Notes: a model not told the origin generated them from the sequence alone. DNA of 64,000 bases from Phytohabitans maris (GCF_031085175.1 NZ_JAVHUY010000009.1:62001-126000), one strand, 5' to 3'; counted from the stretch's first letter, positions 9,442 to 17,803 are shown. Numbers and translations are program-made.

Positions 9442-10439
9442 TGGACGAGTTGCGCATGCTGCGTGAGGTGTTCGGACCGGACGAGGCGGCGCCGCCCGCC
9501 GCCTGGGAGCGGTCGCGGACCGCCCTGCTGGACCGGATCCGCGCGGCCGAGGCGCCGGCGGCGCCGCGCGGCCACCGGCGTACGCGCCGCTGGCCGGTGT
9601 TGGCGGGCCTGATCGCCGCGGCCGCCGCGGTCGGCGTGGTCGGCATGGTCGCGGTGGAGAACCTGGGCACGCCGGTCGCACGGGACGGCAACGTGCTGGA
9701 CCAGCGTCACGCGGGCGGCGCGCTGCCGTTCGCGCGCCCGGCCAGCGCCGCCGAGGTGCTGGAGAACGCGGCCTGGACGGTGAGCCGCAAGCCGTGGGTG
9801 GCACCCCGACCGGACCAGTTCATGTACAAGGAGGCCAGGGTCCTGGTCAACGACAAGGCGCTGACGGAGCAGGCGCCGAACGGTCCGCTCGTCCCAGGCC
9901 GGACCAGCGTCGTCCGCACGCAGGAATGGACCCGGATCGACGCGCGCGTGTGGGCGAACATGGACGAAGGCAAGCTCGTCGTCCGACACCAGGAGCGGGG
10001 CATGGTCTGGGGCGAGATCCCGTACGACGACCTGGCCCGGCTCACCACACCGGAGGCGGTGCTCGCCTGGCAGCGGGCACCCAAGCCGTACGGCGTCGAG
10101 CTAGACGCCCTGCTGAGCCGATACGTGCTACCGCCAGCGGTCGAGGCGGCCGTCTTCCGCGCCATCGCACGCCAAGAGGGCGTCCGGCTCAACCCCGACG
10201 CCGTAAACATCGACGGCCGGCCCGCGGTCGGGCTCGGCGTCACCGTCGACGGGTACCGCAGCCAGGAACTGCTGTTCGACAAGCAGACGTACGCGCTGAT
10301 CGGCGAGCGCTCCGTCGCCATCGCCGACCACACCAAAGTAGCCCTCGACGGCACCTCGCACATCCGCAAGGGCGACCTGTTCCGCCAAGCCGTCTACACC
10401 GCGTCGATCATCGTCGACAAGGTGGGCGACACCAGGTAA
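9438..10439 (+). CDS. CU044_5270-like membrane protein, probable sigma-factor partner
   Basis: 333 aa. The N-terminal cytoplasmic part (MMDELRMLREVFGPDEAAPP) is followed by a basic stretch and one membrane helix (WPVLAGLIAAAAAVGVVGMVAV), then a roughly 260-residue extracytoplasmic domain. This layout matches the actinobacterial CU044_5270 family, which is repeatedly encoded just after ECF sigma genes. An anti-sigma role is inferred from position and topology only; no zinc-binding HxxxCxxC motif is present in the cytoplasmic part. It overlaps the sigma gene by four bases. Confidence 0.65.
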   Translation: MMDELRMLREVFGPDEAAPPAAWERSRTALLDRIRAAEAPAAPRGHRRTRRWPVLAGLIAAAAAVGVVGMVAVENLGTPVARDGNVLDQRHAGGALPFARPASAAEVLENAAWTVSRKPWVAPRPDQFMYKEARVLVNDKALTEQAPNGPLVPGRTSVVRTQEWTRIDARVWANMDEGKLVVRHQERGMVWGEIPYDDLARLTTPEAVLAWQRAPKPYGVELDALLSRYVLPPAVEAAVFRAIARQEGVRLNPDAVNIDGRPAVGLGVTVDGYRSQELLFDKQTYALIGERSVAIADHTKVALDGTSHIRKGDLFRQAVYTASIIVDKVGDTR

Positions 10440-10442
10440 CGG

Positions 10443-10627
10443 AGGCCGATGGGAGCGTCGCGAGTCACGCCCGCCGCTTCGGCGTCAAGGACGCCAGCCT
10501 GTACGCCCACATCAAGAACGCACAGGACCTACGCGTCAGGCTCGCCGCCTTGGCCGGCCGCGCGGGCAAGGACGCCCTCGTAGCCTTCGCCAACACCTAC
10601 CTCCGCAACTGGCCAACTGACACCTGA
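10443..10627 (+). pseudogene. Fragment of a TetR-family regulator
   Basis: Translation of about 10443-10627 gives HARRFGVKDASLYAHIKN, the recognition helix of a TetR DNA-binding domain, followed by DLRVRLAALAGRAG and DALVAFANTYLRNWP, resembling the start of a TetR C-terminal domain. There is no proper start and the ligand domain stops at 10627, so this is a truncated remnant. The remaining bases to 10856 show nothing recognisable. Confidence 0.5.
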
Positions 10628-10856
10628 TGCCCCAGCCTGGCCTGAGGACGGCACCGTCCCCGACGTCCGCGCGACGATGTGAATCCACCCCCGGATGTCC
10701 ACAGTGGATCAGAGGGGCGTCATCACCAGGACGGGGCAAGGCTGGATGCCGCAGCCGGCCGACCAACTCCCTCAAATTCGCAGGGCGACCGAGTCGACCG
10801 GCCGCGGCACTCGATCGCGTCCGGGGATAGCGGGGCGAGCTGTGCCCGCCGAGCGG

Positions 10857-11078
10857 TCAGCTAACCGGTGCGGCGGCGTCACAGCTGGCGCAGTCCCACG
10901 GCCAGTCGTCTCCCGGGTCGTCGGGGTCCTCGGGGGCCTGCACGACGATCACGGCGGCGGCGAGGCGGGAATCGGATGCCTCGCCATGTCCCGCGGCCTG
11001 CGCGGAGGTGCCGACGGTAAGCGACAGGAGCACGCCGGTCACAAGTACCGGGAGGAGCAGTCGGAGCCTGGCTCGCAT
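10857..11078 (-). CDS. Small secreted protein, hypothetical
   Basis: 73 aa from an ATG with AGAGGA upstream. The signal peptide MRARLRLLLPVLVTGVLLSLTV is followed by an SAQAA cleavage region. The mature tail is acidic and proline-rich with a CASC pair (DDPGDDWPWDCASCDAA). No family is recognised. It diverges from the cluster regulator at 11458 across a 379-bp region that contains four operator-like repeats, so it could share control with the cluster, but membership is unproven. Confidence 0.5.
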   Translation of the reverse strand: MRARLRLLLPVLVTGVLLSLTVGTSAQAAGHGEASDSRLAAAVIVVQAPEDPDDPGDDWPWDCASCDAAAPVS

Positions 11079-11266
11079 GAGGTGATCCTCTCTTGAAGGG
11101 GCGATTCGCGGGCGTCGAAGGTTGCCGTGCTGGCGCCCATTTCCAGGGCTGCCAGCCGGCTCGGCGTTCGTAGGGATCGAGACGTCATCGACCGGGCATT
11201 CACCGGCCACCATGTCGCGTCAGCCCGGGGCACCCATGCGGCAGCCGGACCCCGACGTGACTGGAC

Positions 11267-11441
11267 TTGACTTCAGTTAACCTCGTGATGACTACGGTAT
11301 GCGAGACCGTCACGTCGAGGCAAGACCTTGTCACGAACTTTTCCCGGCACCGAGGCGCTGGTCGGCCGACTCATATCGCTCCCCGCCAGGTAGTTGACTG
11401 AAGTCGAGAGAACGTTACAGTAGTAACTTGACTCAAGTTGA
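11267..11441. promoter_or_regulatory. Four copies of the ACT-NN-AGT inverted repeat
   Basis: Fourteen-base sites sit at 11267-11280 (TTGACTTCAGTTAA), 11394-11407 (TTGACTGAAGTCGA), 11414-11427 (GTTACAGTAGTAAC) and 11428-11441 (TTGACTCAAGTTGA). The shared core is an inverted repeat NTNACT-NN-AGTNAN. The last three are packed just upstream of the regulator at 11458, so autoregulation is likely. The rest of the 11079-11457 gap is AT-richer than the genes and carries no other feature I recognise. Confidence 0.65.
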
Positions 11442-11457
11442 TGAGGTGAGGGCCAGC

Positions 11458-12741
11458 GTGGATCGGCGAGCCGAGCTCGGGCGGCGGCTGCGGACGCTGC
11501 GGGAGTCGAAGGGTCTCACGCAGCGCGAGCTGGCCGGCGACTTCGTCACGCCGAGCTACGTCTCACGGCTCGAGGCGGGACGGCGCCAGCCCACCCCGGA
11601 CGTGCTCCGCAACCTGGCCGCCGCCCTCGACGTGAACGTGAGTGACCTGCTCGGCGAACCGCCGACCGACGCCGGCGCCGCGTACCCGGACACCTCCCTT
11701 CTCGAAGAGGTGCTGAGCCCGCACCCGGAGGACGCCGAGGACTACGCGGCCGCCTCGGCGGCCCTCGCGGTCACCTGGCGAGCGGCCCGGGCCGCCGGCG
11801 ACTTCCACCTCGCCGCGGCGACCGGGATGCGCCGGCAGCGCGTCCTCGCCGCGCTGGACGAGGGAGCGGCCCGGATCGAGCTGCTGGACGAGCTGGCCGC
11901 CTTGCCGCAGATCGGCCGGCATCCGTGGCTGTACACCATGGTCGAGGCGGACCGGGCGGCCGAGCTGCTCGCCCGCGGCGATCTCGGCCGCGCGCGCGAG
12001 CTGGCCACCGCCGCCGCGGAGCGGGTCGGCGACACGGTGCTGGCGCGCACCGCCACTCATGTCGAGGTGCTCGCCGTCCTCATCGCCATCCTCGTCGAAC
12101 AGCTGGAGACCGAACCGGCGCGAACCGCGATCGACACGTCGCTGCGCGTCGCCCGGTCCACCGGCCGCTCCGCGGTGCTCGGCCGGGCCCACGAGGCCGC
12201 CGCGCTGGCGCTGGCCCGGATGGGTTTCCCGGAGCAGGCCCGCGACCACCTGGACCGCGTCCACCACACGCCGGTGCCGCCCACACTCCCCCTGCGCGAG
12301 TGGATACGGCTGTGCCGGACCTCCACCTCGGTCCTGCTCGACACCGGTGGGGATCTCGCCGACGTCGGCAACTGGCTGCAGAACGCCGAGACCGCCGCAC
12401 GCTTACTCGGTCTGCCGGTGGAGTGGCGCCGGGTGCTCCTGCTGCGGGCCCGGTACGAACTGGCGGCCGGGCTCAGCGCGCGCTGCCTGCGCACCACCGA
12501 CCTCATCCTGAGCGACCCCGGCGGACTGGCGCATCTGGACACGGTGCGCACGCGCGTCACCCGGGCCCGGGCGCTCGCCCTGGCCGGACAGCGCGCCGAG
12601 GCCGTCCGGGACCTGCGCGAACTCGCGCTCATCGCCGAGGACCTGCACTCCTACCGGATGGCGGTGCAGATCTGGCGGGACATCGACCAGTTACGCGCGC
12701 CGGACGAGCCGGCCCGCCGACCGGAGGGAGAACCCCGATGA
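11458..12741 (+). CDS. HTH (XRE-type) regulator with TPR-like C-terminal domain
   Basis: 427 aa from GTG 11458, placed six bases after GAGGTGAGG. A TTG at 11428 is in frame but lies inside an operator repeat and has no ribosome binding site. Residues about 5-65 form an XRE helix-turn-helix (LTQRELAGDFVTPSYVSRLEAGRRQPTP). The remaining 350 residues are alpha-helical and repeat-like, as in actinomycete HTH-TPR regulators. It is related in layout to the regulator at 56036 (both have TPSYxSxLExGxRxP). Two in-frame TTA codons (12403 and 12691) are rare in this GC-rich DNA and suggest bldA-type translational control. It overlaps hmaS by four bases. Confidence 0.8.
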   Translation: MDRRAELGRRLRTLRESKGLTQRELAGDFVTPSYVSRLEAGRRQPTPDVLRNLAAALDVNVSDLLGEPPTDAGAAYPDTSLLEEVLSPHPEDAEDYAAASAALAVTWRAARAAGDFHLAAATGMRRQRVLAALDEGAARIELLDELAALPQIGRHPWLYTMVEADRAAELLARGDLGRARELATAAAERVGDTVLARTATHVEVLAVLIAILVEQLETEPARTAIDTSLRVARSTGRSAVLGRAHEAAALALARMGFPEQARDHLDRVHHTPVPPTLPLREWIRLCRTSTSVLLDTGGDLADVGNWLQNAETAARLLGLPVEWRRVLLLRARYELAAGLSARCLRTTDLILSDPGGLAHLDTVRTRVTRARALALAGQRAEAVRDLRELALIAEDLHSYRMAVQIWRDIDQLRAPDEPARRPEGEPR

Positions 12742-13775
12742 CCGTACGCACGATCAGCCACGTGGAGCTGATGACCGAGGACGCGGACGCCGCGCTCGGC
12801 TACTTCGTCACGGCCTTCGGGTTTACCCCGGTCGCCCGGGCCGAGTGGCCGGACCGGACCTCGACCCTGCTGCGCGGCGGGGTGAACATCGTGGTCACGA
12901 CGCCGCGCGGCGCCGGTCCGGTGCGCGACTACCTGGACGGGCACGGTGACGGCATCGCCGACGTCGCGTTCACCTGTGACGACCCCGCCGGCACGATGCG
13001 GCGCGCGGTCACCGCCGGAGCGCGGGCCTTCCCGGCCGGGACGCTGGGCGCGCCGGCGGCCGAGGGCTTCGGCGCGGTCCGCCACACCCTGCTGCCCACC
13101 TTCGCCACCGATCCCGGCTGGCTGCCGGGGCGCGGATGGCATCCGCTCGGCCCGGTCCCGCCGGTCGGCGCCGACCTGGGCCTGGACCACGCCGCGGTGT
13201 GCCTGGCCGCCGGCACCCTGCGCGACACCGTCGAGCACTACGAGCGCGCGTTCGGGTTCGAGTGGTTCTCCGCCGAGTACATCGAGGTCGGCGAGCAGGC
13301 GATGGACTCGATCGTGGTCCGTACCGGCGACGGCGCGACGTTCACCATGATCGAACCTGACGCCACCCACGAGCCCGGCCAGATCGACGACTTCCTGCGC
13401 GGCAACAACGGCCCGGGTGTGCAGCACCTCGCCTTCACGGTGTCGGACATCGTGGCGGCGGTGCGCGAGCTGTCGTCCCGCGGGGTGGGCTTCGCGCGGA
13501 CGCCGGGTTCCTACTACGACACCCTGCGGGCCCGCGTCGGGCACCTCGACGAGCAGCTCGGCGACCTGCGCGAGACCAGCGTGCTGGCCGACCGCGACGA
13601 GTGGGGGTACCTGCTGCAGATCTTCACCCGCCCGCCGCACTCGCGGCCGACGCTGTTCTACGAGCTGATCCAGCGGCACGAGGCACGCGGCTTCGGCTCG
13701 AACAACATCCGGGCGCTGTACGAGGCGGTCGAGCGGCTGCGCGCCGAGTCGCTCACCGGATCGGGCCGGGCCTGA
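12738..13775 (+). CDS. hmaS: 4-hydroxymandelate synthase
   Basis: 345 aa. This non-haem iron dioxygenase of the HPPD family converts 4-hydroxyphenylpyruvate to L-4-hydroxymandelate, the first committed step to 4-hydroxyphenylglycine (Hpg). Two glyoxalase-like halves are visible (HVELMTEDADAALGYFVTAFGF and DHAAVCLAAGTLRDTVEHYERAFGF). Iron ligands should be His near residue 151 (LDHAAV), His near 230 (VQHLAF) and Glu near 309 (FYELIQ). Sequence alone does not separate hydroxymandelate synthase from homogentisate-forming HPPD with certainty; the adjacent oxidase/aminotransferase gene makes the former very likely. The start overlaps the regulator stop, so the pathway is tied to that regulator. 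Confidence 0.88.
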   Translation: MTVRTISHVELMTEDADAALGYFVTAFGFTPVARAEWPDRTSTLLRGGVNIVVTTPRGAGPVRDYLDGHGDGIADVAFTCDDPAGTMRRAVTAGARAFPAGTLGAPAAEGFGAVRHTLLPTFATDPGWLPGRGWHPLGPVPPVGADLGLDHAAVCLAAGTLRDTVEHYERAFGFEWFSAEYIEVGEQAMDSIVVRTGDGATFTMIEPDATHEPGQIDDFLRGNNGPGVQHLAFTVSDIVAAVRELSSRGVGFARTPGSYYDTLRARVGHLDEQLGDLRETSVLADRDEWGYLLQIFTRPPHSRPTLFYELIQRHEARGFGSNNIRALYEAVERLRAESLTGSGRA

Positions 13776-13776
13776 C

Positions 13777-16149
13777 ATGGCGTACCTGGGACTGGCCGAC
13801 CTGGCCGCCCGGGCACGGCCGCTGTTCGCGCCGTCGGCCTGGGACTTCGTCGCCGGCGGATCGGGTGACGAGCGCACCCTGGCGGCGAACCGGACGGCGT
13901 TCGAGGCGATCCGGCTGCGCCCCCGGATGCTGCGCGGGATCGCCGCCGCCGATCCCGCGGTCCAGGTGTTCGGCCGGCGCTGGTCCGCGCCGGTGGGGGT
14001 CGCGCCGATGGCGTACCACGGCCTGGCCCATCCGGGCGCGGAGCCGGCGACGGTGGCCGGGGCCGGGGCGGCCGGGCTGCCGGTGATCGCCGCGATGCTC
14101 TCCGGTCACCCGCTCGAGGACCTGGCCGCCGCGGCCCTGAGTCCACTGTGGCTCCAGCTCTATCCGTTGCGGGACCGGGCGGTCACCGCCGACCTGCTGG
14201 CGCGCGCGGAAACGGCCGGCGTCGAGGCGATCGTGCTCACCGTGGACGCGCCGCGGCTGGGCGACCGCCGCCGGGACAAGCGGTCTGGCTTCCGGCTGCC
14301 ACCCGGCCTGGCCCCGGCCAACCTGGCGCCGTACCGGGCGATGGCCGACCCGTCCGGCCCGGCGGCGCACACCGCGGCGGCCTTCGAGCCGGCGATCGGC
14401 CCGGAGTACGTGGCCTGGCTGGCGTCGCGCACCCGGCTACCGGTCGTGGTGAAGGGCGTGCTGCGCGGCGACGACGCGACCCGGGCGGTGGAGTCCGGCG
14501 CGGCCGGTGTCCTGGTGTCCAACCACGGCGGGCGGCAACTGGACGGGGCGGTCGCGGCGGTGGACGCCGTCGCCGAGGTCGCGGCGGCGGTGGACGTACC
14601 CGTCTTCGTCGACGGCGGCGTCCGCGGCGGCGCCGACGTCCTGGCCGCGCTGGCCCGGGGCGCGACCGCGACCTTCGTCGGCCGGCCGGTCCTGCACGCA
14701 CTCGCCGTGGGCGGCGCGTCCGGGGTGGAGCAGGCACTGGCCGGGCTCACCGCGGAGTACGCCGACGCCCTGCTGCTCGCGGGGTGCCGGCACAGCGACG
14801 ATGTCGACGAGTCCCTGCTCGCCGACGGTTCCGGCGCCGCCCGCCACCGCGGCGGCCCGGGCGACCTGGACGCCGGCCTCCTGCACGGCAGCGTCACCGA
14901 CCCGCTGCTCGACACGATGACCTTCCTCAACGAGGTGACCGAACGGTTTCCGGACGCGGTCTCGTTCGCGCCCGGGCGGCCGTACGACGCCGAGTTCTCC
15001 CTGGACGACGTGCTGGCCGACGTCCGCGCGTACGTCGACCACCGGGCCGCCGGCGGCGACCCGGCCGCGGCGGAGCGGAGCCTGCTGCAGTACGGCCCGA
15101 CCGCCGGCCTCGTCGGCGACCTGATCGCCCGGCTGCTGGCGTCGTCCGAGGACGTCCACGTGCCGCCCGAGTCCATCGTGGTCACCGTCGGCGCGCAGGA
15201 GGCGCTGCTGCTCGCGCTGCGGACGCTGTGTGCCTCGCGGGACGACGTGCTGGTGGTGCCGGGTTCCTGCTACGTCGGCGTCTGCGGGGCGGCGCGGCTG
15301 CTCGACCTGACCGTCCGGCCGGTTCGCGAGACCGCGGACGGGATCGACCTCGGCGAGCTCGACCGCGTGGTCCACGCCGAGCGGGTGGCCGGACGCCGGG
15401 TGCGGGCCTGCTACGTCGTTCCGGACGCGGCCAACCCGTCGGGCGCCACGCTGAGCCGGGCGGACCGGGTCGCCCTGCTGTCCGCGGCCCGGCGGCACGA
15501 CTTCCTGATCCTCGAAGACAGCCCGTACCGGGTGTTCGCCGGGGCGGACCCGATGCCGTCGCTGAAGTCGCTGGACACCGGCCGGCGCGTGGTGCAGATC
15601 GGCTCGTTCGCCAAGACCGCCTATCCCGGGCTGCGGGTCGGTTATCTGGTCGCCGACCAGACCGTGCGCCACCCGGACGGGCGCCGCACGACGCTCGCCG
15701 GCGAGATCGCCAAGGTCCGCGGCATGGTCACCTGCAACGCCCCCGGCCTGACCCAGGCGGCGCTCGGCGGGTTCCTGCTGAGGCACGACTTCCGCCTCGA
15801 CAAGGCGACCGCGACCGCCGCCGCGCACTACCGGCGGACGCTGGACGAGGTGCTCCGGACACTGGACGAGTGCTTCCCGGCCGGCGAGCGCGAGCGGCTC
15901 GGCGTCGCCTGGAACGTCCCCGCCGGCGGCTTCTTCCTGCGGCTGCGGGTGCCGTTCCGGGCGGACGAGGCGGCCCTGCGGCGCAGCGCCACGGAGTACG
16001 GGGTGATCTGGACCCCGATGGCGTTCTTCGCCCTGGACGGCGGCGGCCGCGACGAGATCCGCCTGTCGTGCTCCGCGCTGGACCCGGCCCGGGCCCGCGA
16101 CGGGATCCAGCGGCTCGCCCGGATGATCCGGGACCAGCACCAGAGCTGA
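13777..16149 (+). CDS. hmo-hpgT: Hydroxymandelate oxidase - hydroxyphenylglycine aminotransferase fusion
   Basis: 790 aa. Residues about 1-345 are an FMN-dependent alpha-hydroxy-acid oxidase (VVVKGVLRGDDATRAVESG; catalytic His in VSNHGGRQLDG near 250), expected to oxidise 4-hydroxymandelate to 4-hydroxybenzoylformate. Residues about 380-790 are a fold-type I PLP aminotransferase (VVPDAANPSGATLS; PLP Lys near 613 in GSFAKTAYPGLRVGY), expected to make L-Hpg with tyrosine as amino donor. That transamination returns 4-hydroxyphenylpyruvate and closes the Hpg cycle. The two steps are often separate genes; here they form one chain. It lies one base after hmaS. Confidence 0.88.
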   Translation: MAYLGLADLAARARPLFAPSAWDFVAGGSGDERTLAANRTAFEAIRLRPRMLRGIAAADPAVQVFGRRWSAPVGVAPMAYHGLAHPGAEPATVAGAGAAGLPVIAAMLSGHPLEDLAAAALSPLWLQLYPLRDRAVTADLLARAETAGVEAIVLTVDAPRLGDRRRDKRSGFRLPPGLAPANLAPYRAMADPSGPAAHTAAAFEPAIGPEYVAWLASRTRLPVVVKGVLRGDDATRAVESGAAGVLVSNHGGRQLDGAVAAVDAVAEVAAAVDVPVFVDGGVRGGADVLAALARGATATFVGRPVLHALAVGGASGVEQALAGLTAEYADALLLAGCRHSDDVDESLLADGSGAARHRGGPGDLDAGLLHGSVTDPLLDTMTFLNEVTERFPDAVSFAPGRPYDAEFSLDDVLADVRAYVDHRAAGGDPAAAERSLLQYGPTAGLVGDLIARLLASSEDVHVPPESIVVTVGAQEALLLALRTLCASRDDVLVVPGSCYVGVCGAARLLDLTVRPVRETADGIDLGELDRVVHAERVAGRRVRACYVVPDAANPSGATLSRADRVALLSAARRHDFLILEDSPYRVFAGADPMPSLKSLDTGRRVVQIGSFAKTAYPGLRVGYLVADQTVRHPDGRRTTLAGEIAKVRGMVTCNAPGLTQAALGGFLLRHDFRLDKATATAAAHYRRTLDEVLRTLDECFPAGERERLGVAWNVPAGGFFLRLRVPFRADEAALRRSATEYGVIWTPMAFFALDGGGRDEIRLSCSALDPARARDGIQRLARMIRDQHQS

Positions 16150-16159
16150 CGCGTCCGCC

Positions 16160-16185
16160 GCCGCCCCGGTTCACGGAACGGCGGC
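16160..16185. terminator. Imperfect hairpin between convergent operons
   Basis: GCCGCC, a three-base bulge, GTTC, loop ACG, then GAAC and GGCGGC form a 10-bp bulged stem. It lies in the 47-bp gap between the Hpg gene and the convergent endonuclease III gene and could terminate both transcripts. There is no clear T-run. Confidence 0.45.
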
Positions 16186-16196
16186 AGGCCACGGCG

Positions 16197-16949
16197 TCAG
16201 GACTTGACCAGACCCGCCGCGCGCTCCGGGTCGGTCTCGCCGACGCCGTACGACGGGCACAGCGCGGCGAGCGGGCAGGCGCCGCAGGCAGGCTTGCGGG
16301 AGTGGCAGATCCGCCGGCCGTGCGCGGTCGCCCGGTCGGCCAGCGGTGCCCAGTCCCGGCGCGGGAACAGCGGGGCGACCTCCGCCTCCACGTCGACCGG
16401 ATCCCAGGCGTCGGTCCATCCCCAACGCGCGCAGAGCCGGCCCACGTGGGTGTCCACTGTGAACGCTGGCCGCCCGTACGCGTTGGCCAGCACCATGTTC
16501 GCCGTCTTGCGGCCGACCCACGGGATGGCCACCAAGGCGTCCACGGTCCGGGGCACCCGGCCCCGGTGCGCGGACGCCAGCCGCCGGGCGACCTTCTGGA
16601 CCGCCTCGGTCTTGAGCCGGTAGTAGCCGACCGGACGCAGCATCTCCTCCAGGACGGCCGGGTCGGCTTCGGCCAGCGCGGCCGCGTCCGGGTACGCCGC
16701 GAACAGTTCCGGTGTCACCGAGTTGACCCGTTCGTCGGTGGTCTGCGCGGCCAGCACCCCGGCCACCAGCAGCTGGAACGGGTCGTTCCAGCGCAGCCGC
16801 AGGCGGGCGTCGGCGTGCCGCTCGGCGAGGATCCGGTGGATCTGCCGGGCCCGCCGGACCAGCCCCAGGCGGGTCTCCCGCGGCCGGGCGGTGAAGTGCT
16901 TCGACGGCCCGCCCTCACGTTTCGGCCGGACCAGGACGGCGCTGCTCAT
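16197..16949 (-). CDS. Endonuclease III family DNA glycosylase/AP lyase
   Basis: 250 aa. The HhH-GPD fold is clear: LLVAGVLAAQTTDERVN, then the helix-hairpin-helix and catalytic Lys148 in VGRKTANMVL, catalytic Asp166 in TVDTHVGR, and an intact iron-sulfur motif Cys215-x6-Cys222-x2-Cys225-x5-Cys231. In the usual LPGVGRKTAN hairpin the first Gly is Trp here (W144, IPWVG), so this is probably a specialised paralogue. It is the last gene of the NRPS operon that starts with mbtH and the AlkZ-like glycosylase, overlapping its neighbour by four bases. AP-lyase activity would process the abasic sites an AlkZ-type enzyme leaves, so I infer a role in self-protection. Confidence 0.85.
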   Translation of the reverse strand: MSSAVLVRPKREGGPSKHFTARPRETRLGLVRRARQIHRILAERHADARLRLRWNDPFQLLVAGVLAAQTTDERVNSVTPELFAAYPDAAALAEADPAVLEEMLRPVGYYRLKTEAVQKVARRLASAHRGRVPRTVDALVAIPWVGRKTANMVLANAYGRPAFTVDTHVGRLCARWGWTDAWDPVDVEAEVAPLFPRRDWAPLADRATAHGRRICHSRKPACGACPLAALCPSYGVGETDPERAAGLVKS

Positions 16950-17803
16950 GCCGGCACCTTCGCCGCACTCAGCCGGGCGGCTGTCTCGGCCTGCCAGGCC
17001 GACAGGGAACGGCGCAGCGCGGCCGGATCCGGGCCGTGCCGCAGCACGCCGGTGGTGACCGTCAGCATGGCCCGTCCCGGCCCGAGCGACCCGCATGCCC
17101 CGACGACCTCGTCCGGATCGCGGCCGGCCCGCCCGAGCCCGGGCACCTCGGCCACCGCGTCGCGCAGCCGTCCCAGCAGGTCGGCGGACTCGGGGGCGCG
17201 GGCGCCGACCACCGCCGCGGCCGGGCCGGCGTCGCCGTAGCCGTCGTTGGCCGCGGCCACCGCGTCGGCCAGTTGCTGGGCGACGGTCCGCCCGTCCGGC
17301 AGCACCGCGGTCTGCGCCTCGGTCGCGCCGTGGTTGGAGGTCCGGACCAGGACGAACACCGCCGTGCCGGTGCGGTGCGCGTGGCTCAGCAGCGGCGCCA
17401 GCGTGCCGAACCCCATGAACGCGGCAGCGCTCATCGCGTCCGCCCGCAGCACGCTGTCCGGGCCCAGAAAGGTCGCGGCCAGGTCCGCCATGGTGTCGTC
17501 GGCGTCACCGCGCTTGGCGTCGGCCAGGACGAGCATGCCGCGGTCGTGGGCGGCGTCGGCGAACTCGCGCAGCAGCTCCAGACCGGCGGGGCCGAGCCGC
17601 TCGAAGAACGGGGTCTGCACCTTCACGGCGCCGATCCGGTCGCCCGCCGCGTCGAGCACGATCCGGCAGTAGGCGCGGGCGCCGGTCAGGTCCGGGGACA
17701 GCGCCCAGGCCAGCAGCCACTTCTGCGACGGGGCCACACCGAGGCAGAGGGGGCCGCGGTCGGCGGCGAGGCGGGCCCAGCGATGGGCGAACGGCGTTGT
17801 CAC
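16946..17803 (-). CDS. Divergent orotidine-5'-phosphate decarboxylase-like protein
   Basis: 285 aa from a GTG after GGAAGGAT. It matches the type-2 OMP decarboxylases of actinobacteria, with the catalytic DAKRGD at residues 95-100 and VRTSNHGA later. Two normally conserved sites differ: the N-terminal GxDP is GVAPS (Ala24 where the ribose-binding Asp is expected) and VKPQ is VKVQ at residues 60-63. It sits between the HAD hydrolase and endonuclease III with four-base overlaps, co-transcribed with the NRPS genes, which is odd for a housekeeping pyrF. It may be a recruited decarboxylase or a paralogue for nucleotide supply or repair. Function in the cluster unknown. Confidence 0.75.
   Translation of the reverse strand: MTTPFAHRWARLAADRGPLCLGVAPSQKWLLAWALSPDLTGARAYCRIVLDAAGDRIGAVKVQTPFFERLGPAGLELLREFADAAHDRGMLVLADAKRGDADDTMADLAATFLGPDSVLRADAMSAAAFMGFGTLAPLLSHAHRTGTAVFVLVRTSNHGATEAQTAVLPDGRTVAQQLADAVAAANDGYGDAGPAAAVVGARAPESADLLGRLRDAVAEVPGLGRAGRDPDEVVGACGSLGPGRAMLTVTTGVLRHGPDPAALRRSLSAWQAETAARLSAAKVPA

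Noticed and set aside
10857-11078. Small secreted protein as a ribosomal-peptide precursor of the cluster
   Set aside because: It has an ordinary Sec signal peptide and no modification enzyme nearby; the cluster chemistry is nonribosomal.
11428-11457. TTG at 11428 as start of the left regulator
   Set aside because: It lies inside an operator repeat and has no ribosome binding site; GTG 11458 follows GAGGTGAGG at a good distance.
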